NCBI GenBank assembly: GCA_024638905.1
Contig: JAHEJH010000029.1
Location: 1 to 5,622 of the forward strand
Length of the DNA stretch: 5,622 bases
Direction: 5' to 3'
Origin: Luminiphilus sp.
Lineage (GTDB): Bacteria > Pseudomonadota > Gammaproteobacteria > Pseudomonadales > Halieaceae
The position numbers and the translations under genes were made by a program. Positions 1 through 5,622 of the stretch are shown in pieces (position 1 is the stretch's first letter; each line of letters starts with the position of its first letter). The notes under the pieces were generated by a model. It had not been told where the DNA came from and made no database searches. It saw nothing but the letters and a program-made list of their open reading frames with translations.

Positions 1-42
1 ACTCTCATCCGCCCCCAAACTCCGGTAGCATAGGGCCATTCT
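1..42. other. short leader before the operon, no gene seen
   Basis: This leader is too short to judge for a promoter, and I see no convincing -35/-10 pair in it. It has an in-frame TAG at 31-33, so the binding-protein reading frame cannot begin further upstream. An AGGG at 32-35 lies 7 nt before the GTG at 43 and could serve as its ribosome binding site. Any promoter or upstream gene lies outside the window. Confidence 0.5.
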
Positions 43-1776
43 GTGGGCAGGAAGTCAGTTTTGAAACACCCCCTCTTAGGCGCGGCCAGGACGCTACGCC
101 ACGCGTTGGTGTCGCGGCAATCCAACACCTCTCATTTATTCTCCTCCGGCTTCTCAGCTTTATGCTGCGCCCTGCTACTGCTCGCTGCCTGCGGCGGCGG
201 TGAGAGCAATGTGGTGACTGGCAACCGCGACGGCGTGCTGCACTACGGCAACGGCACCGAGCCGCAAGGCCTTGACCCCCACGTGGTCACCGGCGTTCCC
301 GAGAACCACATCATCCGCGCGCTGTTCGAAGGCCTCGCAGTCAAAAATCCCATCACGCTGGAGCCCGAGCCGGGCGTCGCCGAACGCTGGGAGTTTAGCG
401 ACGAGGGTCGCATCATCACTTTCTACCTGAATCCCGAAGCCAAGTGGTCCAACGGTGAGCAGGTCACAGCCAGTGATTATGTGTGGAGCTGGCACCGCGC
501 GCTGCACCCGATGACGGGTAACGAGTACTCGTACATGCTCTTTCCGGTGGTGAACGCCGAGGCGTATCTGAAGGGCGAGATTACGGACTTCAATGACGTG
601 GGCGTGAAGGCCCTTGATGACACGACCCTCGAGGTCACGCTAAACGCGCCGACGCCCTACTTTATTCAGCTCATGGACCATTACAGCACCTTCGCGGTGC
701 ACCCCGAGACACTCATGCAGTTTGGTGAGATGACGGATCGCTACACGCCCTGGACTAGGGTCGGCAATATCGTCAGCAACGGGGCGTTTACGCTGACCGA
801 ATGGTCGCTTAACCGCCGTATCATCGTGGAAAAAAGCGAGCACTACTGGGACCGTGACAAAGTGTCGCTGAACGCCGTGGTCTTCTACCCCATGGAAAAT
901 GTGGTAAGTGAAGAACGCATGTTCCGCGTTGAGCAGTTGCATTACACGCAGGTGGTGCCGCTCGACAAGATCCCGCTCTACCGCGACATGCCCGACACGC
1001 CCTACGTGCAGGCTCCCTACCTCGGGACGTATTACTACCTGATCAACACCAAGCGACCGCCTGTCGATGATGCTCGCGTGCGCAAGGCGTTGGCCATGTC
1101 GGTTGACCGTGAAAAACTCGTTCGCACGGTGCTGCAGGAAACCGCCGTAGCCGCTTACTCAATCACGCCCCCCGACACGCTGGGATATTTCCCACCCAAA
1201 CTGTTTGACTACGATCCCGAGCAAGCCCGTGCGCTGCTAGCCGAGGCGGGCTACCCCAATGGTGAAGGTTGGCCGGGGCTTGAGATTCTTTACAACACCA
1301 ACGAGGGCCACCGAAAAATTGCCGTGGCTATGCAGCAAATGTGGAAATCCGAGCTGGGTATCGATATCACGATCACCAATCAGGAGTGGAAGGTCTACCT
1401 CGACTCGGTCACACAGGTCGATTTTCAGATTGCGCGTCGCGGTTGGATCGGCGACTACGTGGACGCCAACAACTTCCTCGACTTGTTCATCACCGACGGC
1501 GGCAATAACAACACCTACTACAGCGACCCTGTCTACGATGACCTCATTCTGTATCGGGCACCCAAGGCTGAGACACGCGAAGAGCGCTACGCCCTATTCA
1601 CGGAAGCAGAAACCATGCTCATGGAAGAGATGCCCATCATTCCGATCTACACCTATACCAGCAAGCACCTGATTCACCCCAGCGTTGAAGGCCTTCACTC
1701 AAACTTGATGGATTCTCTGAATCTCAAGTACGTGAAACTGGTGCCGGGGCGCACCCTGCCGGAGGCGCTTCGCTGA
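43..1776 (+). CDS. oppA: peptide ABC transporter substrate-binding lipoprotein (OppA-like, SBP family 5)
   Basis: This is the extracytoplasmic binding protein of an oligopeptide importer. It should capture peptides in the periplasm and pass them to the OppB/OppC permease. The 577-residue product has a hydrophobic stretch at about 37-49 ending in a lipobox (LAAC, Cys50), so it is probably lipid-anchored. The mature part has the family-5 fold signatures: TEPQGLDPH near 72-80, WSNGEQVTASDYVWSW at 135-150, a KALAMSVDRE-type segment near 348-357, and ARRGWIGDY at 464-472. By eye, Arg465, Trp468 and Asp471 match Arg413, Trp416 and Asp419 of Salmonella OppA, where Asp419 holds the peptide N-terminus; that alignment is from memory. 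The start is uncertain. GTG at 43 follows AGGG, TTG at 61 has a better-placed AGGAAG, and GTG at 109 would give a 28-residue signal peptide. No in-frame ATG occurs before residue 157. The stop overlaps oppB by one base. Substrate preference (oligopeptide, dipeptide or murein peptide) cannot be read from sequence alone. Confidence 0.93.
   Translation: MGRKSVLKHPLLGAARTLRHALVSRQSNTSHLFSSGFSALCCALLLLAACGGGESNVVTGNRDGVLHYGNGTEPQGLDPHVVTGVPENHIIRALFEGLAVKNPITLEPEPGVAERWEFSDEGRIITFYLNPEAKWSNGEQVTASDYVWSWHRALHPMTGNEYSYMLFPVVNAEAYLKGEITDFNDVGVKALDDTTLEVTLNAPTPYFIQLMDHYSTFAVHPETLMQFGEMTDRYTPWTRVGNIVSNGAFTLTEWSLNRRIIVEKSEHYWDRDKVSLNAVVFYPMENVVSEERMFRVEQLHYTQVVPLDKIPLYRDMPDTPYVQAPYLGTYYYLINTKRPPVDDARVRKALAMSVDREKLVRTVLQETAVAAYSITPPDTLGYFPPKLFDYDPEQARALLAEAGYPNGEGWPGLEILYNTNEGHRKIAVAMQQMWKSELGIDITITNQEWKVYLDSVTQVDFQIARRGWIGDYVDANNFLDLFITDGGNNNTYYSDPVYDDLILYRAPKAETREERYALFTEAETMLMEEMPIIPIYTYTSKHLIHPSVEGLHSNLMDSLNLKYVKLVPGRTLPEALR
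49..54 (+). promoter_or_regulatory. candidate ribosome binding site inside the annotated 5' end of oppA
   Basis: AGGAAG lies 6 nt before an in-frame TTG at 61-63. It is a stronger and better-spaced site than the AGGG at 32-35 that would serve the GTG at 43. If used, it shortens the protein by six residues and puts the lipobox cysteine at position 44 instead of 50. Confidence 0.4.
1761..1765 (+). promoter_or_regulatory. ribosome binding site of oppB
   Basis: GGAGG lies inside the last codons of oppA, 10 nt before the ATG at 1776. It supports that start over the in-frame ATG at 1788, which would be 22 nt away. Because the site is within the upstream gene, oppB translation is probably coupled to that of oppA. 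Confidence 0.7.
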
Positions 1777-2714
1777 TGCTGCGCTTTATGTTCATCCGCA
1801 TCCTGCAGGCGTTGCCAGTGATATTCGTGGTCATCACCGCCACCTTCTTCTTGGTGCGCTCTGCGCCCGGCGGTCCCTTTGATCAGGAGAAAGTGGTCAT
1901 CCCCGAGGTCAAGCAAGCGCTAGAAGCGCAGTATCGGCTGGATCTGCCGCTGCACGAACAGTACTTCGCCTATTTGGGTGACCTCGCGCAGGGTGATCTG
2001 GGACCCTCGTTTAAATACCCGGGCCGCAGCGTGAACGAAATTTTGTTCGCCGGCCTGCCCGTCACGGCTGAGCTCGGCCTCTATGCGCTGATTATCGCGC
2101 TATGTATTGGTGTCACCGCGGGGGTATTCGCGTCTTTAAAGCCCAATACGGCACAGGACTATGTGCCCATGAGCCTCGCCATGATCGGTATCTGTATGCC
2201 GTCTTTTTTACTGGGGCCGCTATTGGTGCTGGTATTTGGTATCTGGCTAGACTGGCTGCCAATTACCGGCTGGGGCGACATTCCGGGCGATAAAATCCTG
2301 CCCGCGGTGACCTTGGGCTCAGCCTACGCTGCCTACATCGCGCGTCTGAGCCGCGCCGGCATGCTCGAAATCCTGTCTCAGGATTACATTCGCACCGCAC
2401 GCGCAAAAGGCCTGCCGGAGTGGCGAGTCGTCACTCAGCACGCCCTGCGCGGCGGCCTGATACCTGTGATTGCTTTCCTTGGCCCGGCCTTTGCCGGGTT
2501 GCTGGCAGGTTCATTTGTTGTTGAGACCATCTTCCAGATTCCAGGGCTGGGTCGTTTCTATGTGCAGGCCGCGTTTAACCGCGACTACACCATGATCCTC
2601 GGCACAACGGTGTTCCTCTCCTCCTTGATCGTGTTCTTCAATCTAGTGAGTGACATCATCGCCGCCTGGTTGAATCCGCGCCTCCGGCAGCAGTTCCAGG
2701 GAGGCGGCTCATGA
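1776..2714 (+). CDS. oppB: peptide ABC transporter permease, OppB-type
   Basis: This is one of the two inner-membrane permease subunits that form the peptide channel. The 312-residue length is close to that of E. coli OppB (306). The N-terminus has the family pattern: a first membrane segment at about 9-28 followed by VRSAPGGPF (27-35). Further hydrophobic segments lie at roughly 98-119, 134-158, 172-190, 228-250 and 274-298, giving the expected six. The cytoplasmic coupling (EAA-type) loop is at about 203-232 (DYIRTARAKGLPEW, then the HALRGGLIP region). It should dock into one nucleotide-binding domain of the fused ATPase. The FQIPGLGR segment (253-260) is a conserved BPD_transp_1 feature. 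The gene overlaps oppA by one base (TGATG) and oppC by four (ATGA), as expected for co-translated complex subunits. The length is clearly Opp/Dpp-like rather than like the longer YejB. Confidence 0.95.
   Translation: MLRFMFIRILQALPVIFVVITATFFLVRSAPGGPFDQEKVVIPEVKQALEAQYRLDLPLHEQYFAYLGDLAQGDLGPSFKYPGRSVNEILFAGLPVTAELGLYALIIALCIGVTAGVFASLKPNTAQDYVPMSLAMIGICMPSFLLGPLLVLVFGIWLDWLPITGWGDIPGDKILPAVTLGSAYAAYIARLSRAGMLEILSQDYIRTARAKGLPEWRVVTQHALRGGLIPVIAFLGPAFAGLLAGSFVVETIFQIPGLGRFYVQAAFNRDYTMILGTTVFLSSLIVFFNLVSDIIAAWLNPRLRQQFQGGGS
2698..2704 (+). promoter_or_regulatory. ribosome binding site of oppC
   Basis: AGGGAGG, near-perfect to the anti-Shine-Dalgarno sequence, lies 6 nt before the ATG at 2711 and within the last codons of oppB. 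Together with the ATGA overlap it fixes the oppC start and suggests translational coupling. Confidence 0.8.
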
Positions 2715-3595
2715 ATACCGCCACTCAGATATTCGACGACGCGGAAAAAGGCTCATCGCTCTGGCACGACGCGTGGCTGCGACTGCGCAAGAACAAGCTC
2801 GCTCTGTTTGGCGGCAGTGTGCTGCTATTTATGGTGATAGTCGCGCTACTGACACCGTGGATCGCCCCCTACAGCTACGAGGCTCAAAACCTCGACCTTG
2901 GGGCATCTCCTCCGTCAGCCGCGCACTGGCTGGGCACCGATATCTTTGGCCGCGACGTCCTGACGCAAATCATGTATGGCGGGCGTATCTCACTTGCGGT
3001 TGGGTTTATCGCCACCGCCGTGGCACTGGTCATTGGCGTCACCTGGGGCGCCGTGGCGGGCTATGTAGGTGGTCGGGTCGATGCCGTGATGATGCGCTTG
3101 GTCGATATTCTCTATGCCCTGCCCTTTATGATTTTTATCGTGCTTTTGATGGTGGTATTCGGGCGCAATATTCTGCTCTTGTTCCTCGCGATTGGCGCGG
3201 TGGAATGGCTGACCATGGCGCGGATTATGCGCTCTCAAGTGCAATCACTCAGGCAACAGGAGTTTGTCGAGGCGGCAGTATCGGTAGGCCTCTCACCTGC
3301 GGCCATTATCCGCAAGCACGTGGTGCCTAATGCGCTGGGGCCAATCATTGTCTACACCACGCTGACAATTCCGAGCGTAATGCTGCTGGAAGCGTTCTTA
3401 AGCTTTTTGGGTCTGGGCATTCAGCCACCGGCCACCTCTTGGGGGCTCCTCATAAGCTACGGCGCAGAGACCATGGAAGAATATCCGTGGCTGCTGATCT
3501 TCCCGGGTTGCGCGCTCACGCTCACGCTATTCTCTCTTAACTTTCTCGGCGACGGCCTGCGCGATGCGCTGGACGTGCGCGGCTCCAAGGACTGA
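2711..3595 (+). CDS. oppC: peptide ABC transporter permease, OppC-type
   Basis: This is the second permease subunit, partner of OppB in the inner membrane. The 294-residue product starts with a cytoplasmic N-terminal tail, as is usual for OppC/DppC, which ends in LRLRKNKLALFG (23-34, the N-terminal OppC motif) before the first membrane segment (about 33-52). The hallmark HWLGTDIFGRDVL is at 72-84. More hydrophobic segments lie at about 95-119, 137-164, 210-235 and 258-279, and the 137-164 stretch may be two helices. The EAA-type coupling loop runs from about 184 to 214 (EFVEAAVSVGLSP, then HVVPNALGP). FLGLGIQPP (232-240) and NFLGDGLRDALD (277-288) are typical C-terminal family motifs. The usual Pro after that last LD is Val here, which is a minor change. 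The stop TGA is followed by one codon and then the GTG start of the ATPase in the same reading frame. Confidence 0.95.
   Translation: MNTATQIFDDAEKGSSLWHDAWLRLRKNKLALFGGSVLLFMVIVALLTPWIAPYSYEAQNLDLGASPPSAAHWLGTDIFGRDVLTQIMYGGRISLAVGFIATAVALVIGVTWGAVAGYVGGRVDAVMMRLVDILYALPFMIFIVLLMVVFGRNILLLFLAIGAVEWLTMARIMRSQVQSLRQQEFVEAAVSVGLSPAAIIRKHVVPNALGPIIVYTTLTIPSVMLLEAFLSFLGLGIQPPATSWGLLISYGAETMEEYPWLLIFPGCALTLTLFSLNFLGDGLRDALDVRGSKD
3587..3591 (+). promoter_or_regulatory. ribosome binding site of the fused ATPase
   Basis: AAGGA lies 7 nt before the GTG at 3599, in the last codons of oppC. It supports the GTG start. The first in-frame ATG (residue 53) would remove the Walker A motif, so a later start is not credible. 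Confidence 0.65.
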
Positions 3596-3598
3596 ACC

Positions 3599-5185
3599 GT
3601 GGCCTTACTGAACGTCGACAACCTCTCCGTCAGCTTTGTTACCCGCAACGGCACCAACAAGGCCGTTGATAACGTCAGTTTCTCGGTTGAGGAGCGCCAG
3701 ATCACCGCCATCATCGGCGAAAGTGGCTCAGGCAAATCTGTCTCCTGCTATGCCATGTTGGGGCTGGTACCCAGCCCGCCGGGACGCATTGATGGCGGCA
3801 CCGCCCACTTTCAGGGACAGGATCTGTTGGCACTGTCTGAGGGTGAACTGCGGGCGATTCGCGGGCGCGACATCGCCATGATCTTTCAGGACCCGATGAC
3901 CTGCCTAAACCCGTTCATGAAAATTGGTGATCAGCTGATTGAGCCCCTCACGTTACACAAGGGCCTAGCCAAAGGCCCGGCCCGCGAGCAGGCGATGGCG
4001 CTCCTTGATGAGGTCGGTATTCGCGACCCGCAAGGGGCAATGAGTGCCTTTCCCCACGAGTTCTCGGGCGGCATGCGCCAAAGAGTGATGATCGCGATGG
4101 CGCTCATTAATGAGCCCAAGCTGCTGATTGCCGATGAACCAACGACGGCGCTTGATGTGACGATTCAGGCGCAGATTCTCAAGCTGATTGCCGAGCTGCA
4201 GACCAAGCGTGACATTGGTGTACTGTTCATTAGCCATGATCTAGCGGTGGTGTCAGACATCGCCGATCAAATTGTGGTCATGGAGAAAGGCAAAGTCGTT
4301 GAAAGCGGCCAACCGAAAGCCATTTTTGGCAATCCACAGCATCCCTACACACAGAAGCTGTTGGCGGCGATCCCCAGCGGCCAAAAAGCGGCAGACACTG
4401 TGGTACCAGACCCGCTGATTAGTATTGAGAATCTGCGAACCTGGTTTACCCCGACAGCGGGCGCCGAACCGGTGAAAGCCGTTGATGATGTGTCCCTCCA
4501 GATTCACCGCGGTGAGGTGCTGGGGTTGGTGGGTGAATCTGGTAGCGGTAAATCAACGCTCGGGCGCTCGATTTTGCGGCTAGTGCCGATGACTGGCGGC
4601 CAGATCAGCTTCGATGGCATTGAGCTGTCGGCGCTAGAAGGCAGATCGCTCAAACAGTTTCGCCACCGCATGCAGATGATCTTTCAGGACCCTTATGCCT
4701 CGCTCAACCCGCGCATGACCGTGTATGACACGCTGGCAGAGCCATTGCTGTTGCACGGTCTGGTCAATAAAGCGGGGCTAGAACAAGCGATTCGCGAGCT
4801 CATGGATAATGTGGGCCTGGCACGCGCGTTTGTGCGCAAGTATCCGCACGAGTTCTCGGGCGGGCAGCGCCAACGTATCGCCATTGGCCGCGCGCTGGCG
4901 ACGCGCCCGGAGTTTATAGTGGCCGACGAGCCGGTCTCGGCGCTCGACGTGACCATTCAGGCGCAGATTCTCGACCTACTCGCCGACCTCACCAAGGAAT
5001 ACGGTCTGACCATGCTGTTTATCTCGCATGACCTGGCGGTGATTCGCCAAATCGCCGACCGCATCGCGGTGATGTATCACGGCAAGTTGGTGGAAGAAGG
5101 CGCTACCGCACAGGTATTTGAAACGCCGCAGCAGGACTACACCCGCTCGTTACTGGCAGCGATTCCCGGCGCGAACGCCGCCTGA
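3599..5185 (+). CDS. double ABC ATPase of a peptide transporter (fused OppD-OppF, YejF-like)
   Basis: This cytoplasmic energy subunit hydrolyses ATP to drive peptide import through OppB/OppC. Its 528 residues contain two complete nucleotide-binding domains. Domain 1 (about 3-260) has Walker A GESGSGKS (40-47), Q-loop Gln97, signature FSGGMRQR (155-162), Walker B LLIADE (175-180, catalytic Glu180) and switch His213. Domain 2 (about 272-524) has GESGSGKS (312-319), Gln363, FSGGQRQR (419-426), FIVADE (439-444, Glu444) and His477. Both sites look catalytically competent. Each domain ends in a short oligopeptide-transporter C-terminal tail (HPYTQKLLAAIP at 248-259, DYTRSLLAAIP at 513-523). The cysteine cluster often found in that region of OppD/DppD is missing: the only cysteines are 50 and 102. 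Size and layout match E. coli YejF (529 residues), but the partner permeases are Opp-type. Therefore I give no gene symbol; oppDF would describe it. The GTG start lies 3 nt after the oppC stop. Confidence 0.95.
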   Translation: MALLNVDNLSVSFVTRNGTNKAVDNVSFSVEERQITAIIGESGSGKSVSCYAMLGLVPSPPGRIDGGTAHFQGQDLLALSEGELRAIRGRDIAMIFQDPMTCLNPFMKIGDQLIEPLTLHKGLAKGPAREQAMALLDEVGIRDPQGAMSAFPHEFSGGMRQRVMIAMALINEPKLLIADEPTTALDVTIQAQILKLIAELQTKRDIGVLFISHDLAVVSDIADQIVVMEKGKVVESGQPKAIFGNPQHPYTQKLLAAIPSGQKAADTVVPDPLISIENLRTWFTPTAGAEPVKAVDDVSLQIHRGEVLGLVGESGSGKSTLGRSILRLVPMTGGQISFDGIELSALEGRSLKQFRHRMQMIFQDPYASLNPRMTVYDTLAEPLLLHGLVNKAGLEQAIRELMDNVGLARAFVRKYPHEFSGGQRQRIAIGRALATRPEFIVADEPVSALDVTIQAQILDLLADLTKEYGLTMLFISHDLAVIRQIADRIAVMYHGKLVEEGATAQVFETPQQDYTRSLLAAIPGANAA

Positions 5186-5198
5186 GGACCCACCAAAG

Positions 5199-5218
5199 GT
5201 AGCGCTAGTCTGCGCTAC
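5199..5218. terminator. hairpin between convergent genes, possible bidirectional terminator
   Basis: A perfect 7-bp inverted repeat (GTAGCGC at 5199-5205, GCGCTAC at 5212-5218) encloses a 6-nt loop. It lies 13 bases past the ATPase stop, and its right arm contains the stop codon of the SDR gene. Position between convergent genes fits a shared terminator. It lacks a proper U-tract: only a run of three T follows on the minus strand, and A-rich sequence follows on the plus strand. It may therefore be a weak terminator or a chance hairpin. Confidence 0.35.
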
Positions 5219-5622
5219 AAAGTAAACCCAGAGTCCAGCGTGACTAATTGGCCGGTCACGTAGTCGGAACCCGTGATCAGCGACAAAATCGTGTCAGCCA
5301 CATCCTCGGGCGTAACCACGTGCCCTAAGGGGGTCTGATCCGCGAAGACCTTCTTCAGGCCTTCGTACTGCTCGGCATCGCCGCCGCCCCAGGTGTTGAA
5401 GGCCCAGTCGCCATCAATGAGGCCGGGCAGCACTGCATTGACGCGGATCTTTTTCTTTCCCAGTGTTTTGGCGAGAGTGCGGGTCAGGCTGTTCATGCCC
5501 GCCTTGGACGCGCAGTAGGCGATCGAGCTGCCGTTGGCGGTCATGCTAGCGATACTTGAAGTCATGACGATCTCACCGCCCCCGGCGGCCTCGATATGCG
5601 GAGCCGCTTCGCGAGACATCAT
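5215..5622 (-). CDS. short-chain dehydrogenase/reductase, C-terminal part (5' end beyond the window)
   Basis: This is the C-terminal 135 residues of a classical SDR oxidoreductase, expected to be an NAD(P)-dependent cytoplasmic enzyme. The catalytic Ser is probably residue 23 of the visible part, in TSSIAS (21-26). The active-site YxxxK is Tyr36 to Lys40 (YCASK), 13 residues after the Ser as is usual. VNAVLPG (61-67) and the closing YVTGQLVTLDSG (121-132) are also family features. The TGxxxGxG cofactor motif and the NNAG motif, about 110 residues upstream in this family, are absent because the window ends. The Met codon at the edge is an internal position just before the active-site strand and not a plausible start. 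The substrate-loop region (about 68-98, with a WGGGDAEQY stretch) does not reveal the substrate. The gene runs toward the peptide transporter operon and shows no functional tie to it. Confidence 0.92.
   Translation of the reverse strand: MMSREAAPHIEAAGGGEIVMTSSIASMTANGSSIAYCASKAGMNSLTRTLAKTLGKKKIRVNAVLPGLIDGDWAFNTWGGGDAEQYEGLKKVFADQTPLGHVVTPEDVADTILSLITGSDYVTGQLVTLDSGFTL

Noticed and set aside
175..942. Minus-strand open frames (175-507 and 640-942) antisense to oppA
   Set aside because: They lie fully inside a strongly supported gene, their translations resemble no family I recognise, and long antisense frames are common in GC-rich DNA.
1259..1672. Plus-strand open frame of 137 codons within oppA
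   Set aside because: It is a +1/+2 shadow of conserved OppA sequence, with a composition rich in Ser, Thr, Arg and Pro typical of shifted frames.
2483..2498. Perfect 6-bp GC hairpin with a 4-nt loop followed by TT
   Set aside because: It lies within conserved oppB membrane-segment codons and has no U-tract, so it is not a credible terminator.
2773..3330. Plus-strand open frame of 185 codons within oppC
   Set aside because: It is an alternate-frame shadow. The overlapping oppC frame carries all family motifs, and this frame has none.
3961..3978. Inverted repeat GGGCCT/AGGCCC with a 6-nt loop
   Set aside because: It lies inside the first ATPase domain, explained by a GLAKGPA-type coding repeat of similar codons. 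No regulatory role is supported.
2990..4956. Minus-strand open frames antisense to oppC and the ATPase gene (for example 2990-3244, 3457-3735, 3965-4237, 4253-4507, 4693-4956)
   Set aside because: All lie opposite well-conserved ABC transporter coding sequence and show no recognisable domain or start context.
5617..5622. Two ATG codons at the right edge as the start of the SDR gene
   Set aside because: A start here would remove the whole cofactor-binding half of the enzyme. The SDR core continues beyond the window instead.
1..5622. A previously undescribed system in this window
   Set aside because: Every gene belongs to a well-known family and nearly all of the sequence is coding. I found no unexplained repeat array, unknown conserved ORF or mobile element.

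Overview
The window is GC-rich, densely coded bacterial DNA, probably from a Gram-negative proteobacterium and perhaps a marine gammaproteobacterium. That placement is an impression from codon use, protein style and operon layout. No marker gene fixes the taxon.

Layout: positions 1-42 are a short leader with no recognisable promoter. Positions 43-5185 (+ strand) hold four tightly packed genes that form one complete peptide-type ABC importer: an OppA-like substrate-binding lipoprotein (43-1776), an OppB-like permease (1776-2714), an OppC-like permease (2711-3595) and a single ATPase carrying two nucleotide-binding domains (3599-5185). The junctions are a 1-nt overlap (TGATG), a 4-nt overlap (ATGA) and a 3-nt gap (TGA-ACC-GTG). 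Good Shine-Dalgarno sequences precede oppB, oppC and the ATPase gene, so co-transcription with translational coupling is very likely. After 29 bases comes the 3' end of a convergent short-chain dehydrogenase/reductase gene (minus strand, 5215-5622). Its N-terminal Rossmann part lies beyond the right edge.

How the genes work together: the lipoprotein should capture oligopeptides in the periplasm and deliver them to the OppB/OppC channel. The fused double ATPase should power uptake from the cytoplasmic side, replacing separate OppD and OppF subunits. Binding-site residues in the lipoprotein and both ATP sites in the ATPase look intact, so the system appears functional. The SDR gene faces the operon and has no evident functional link to it.

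I found no RNA gene, CRISPR array, insertion sequence, attachment site or clearly new system. The points worth a second look are modest: the fused YejF-like ATPase paired with short Opp-type permeases, the in-frame oppC/ATPase junction, the non-ATG start of the binding protein, and that protein's predicted lipoprotein nature with no disulfide.
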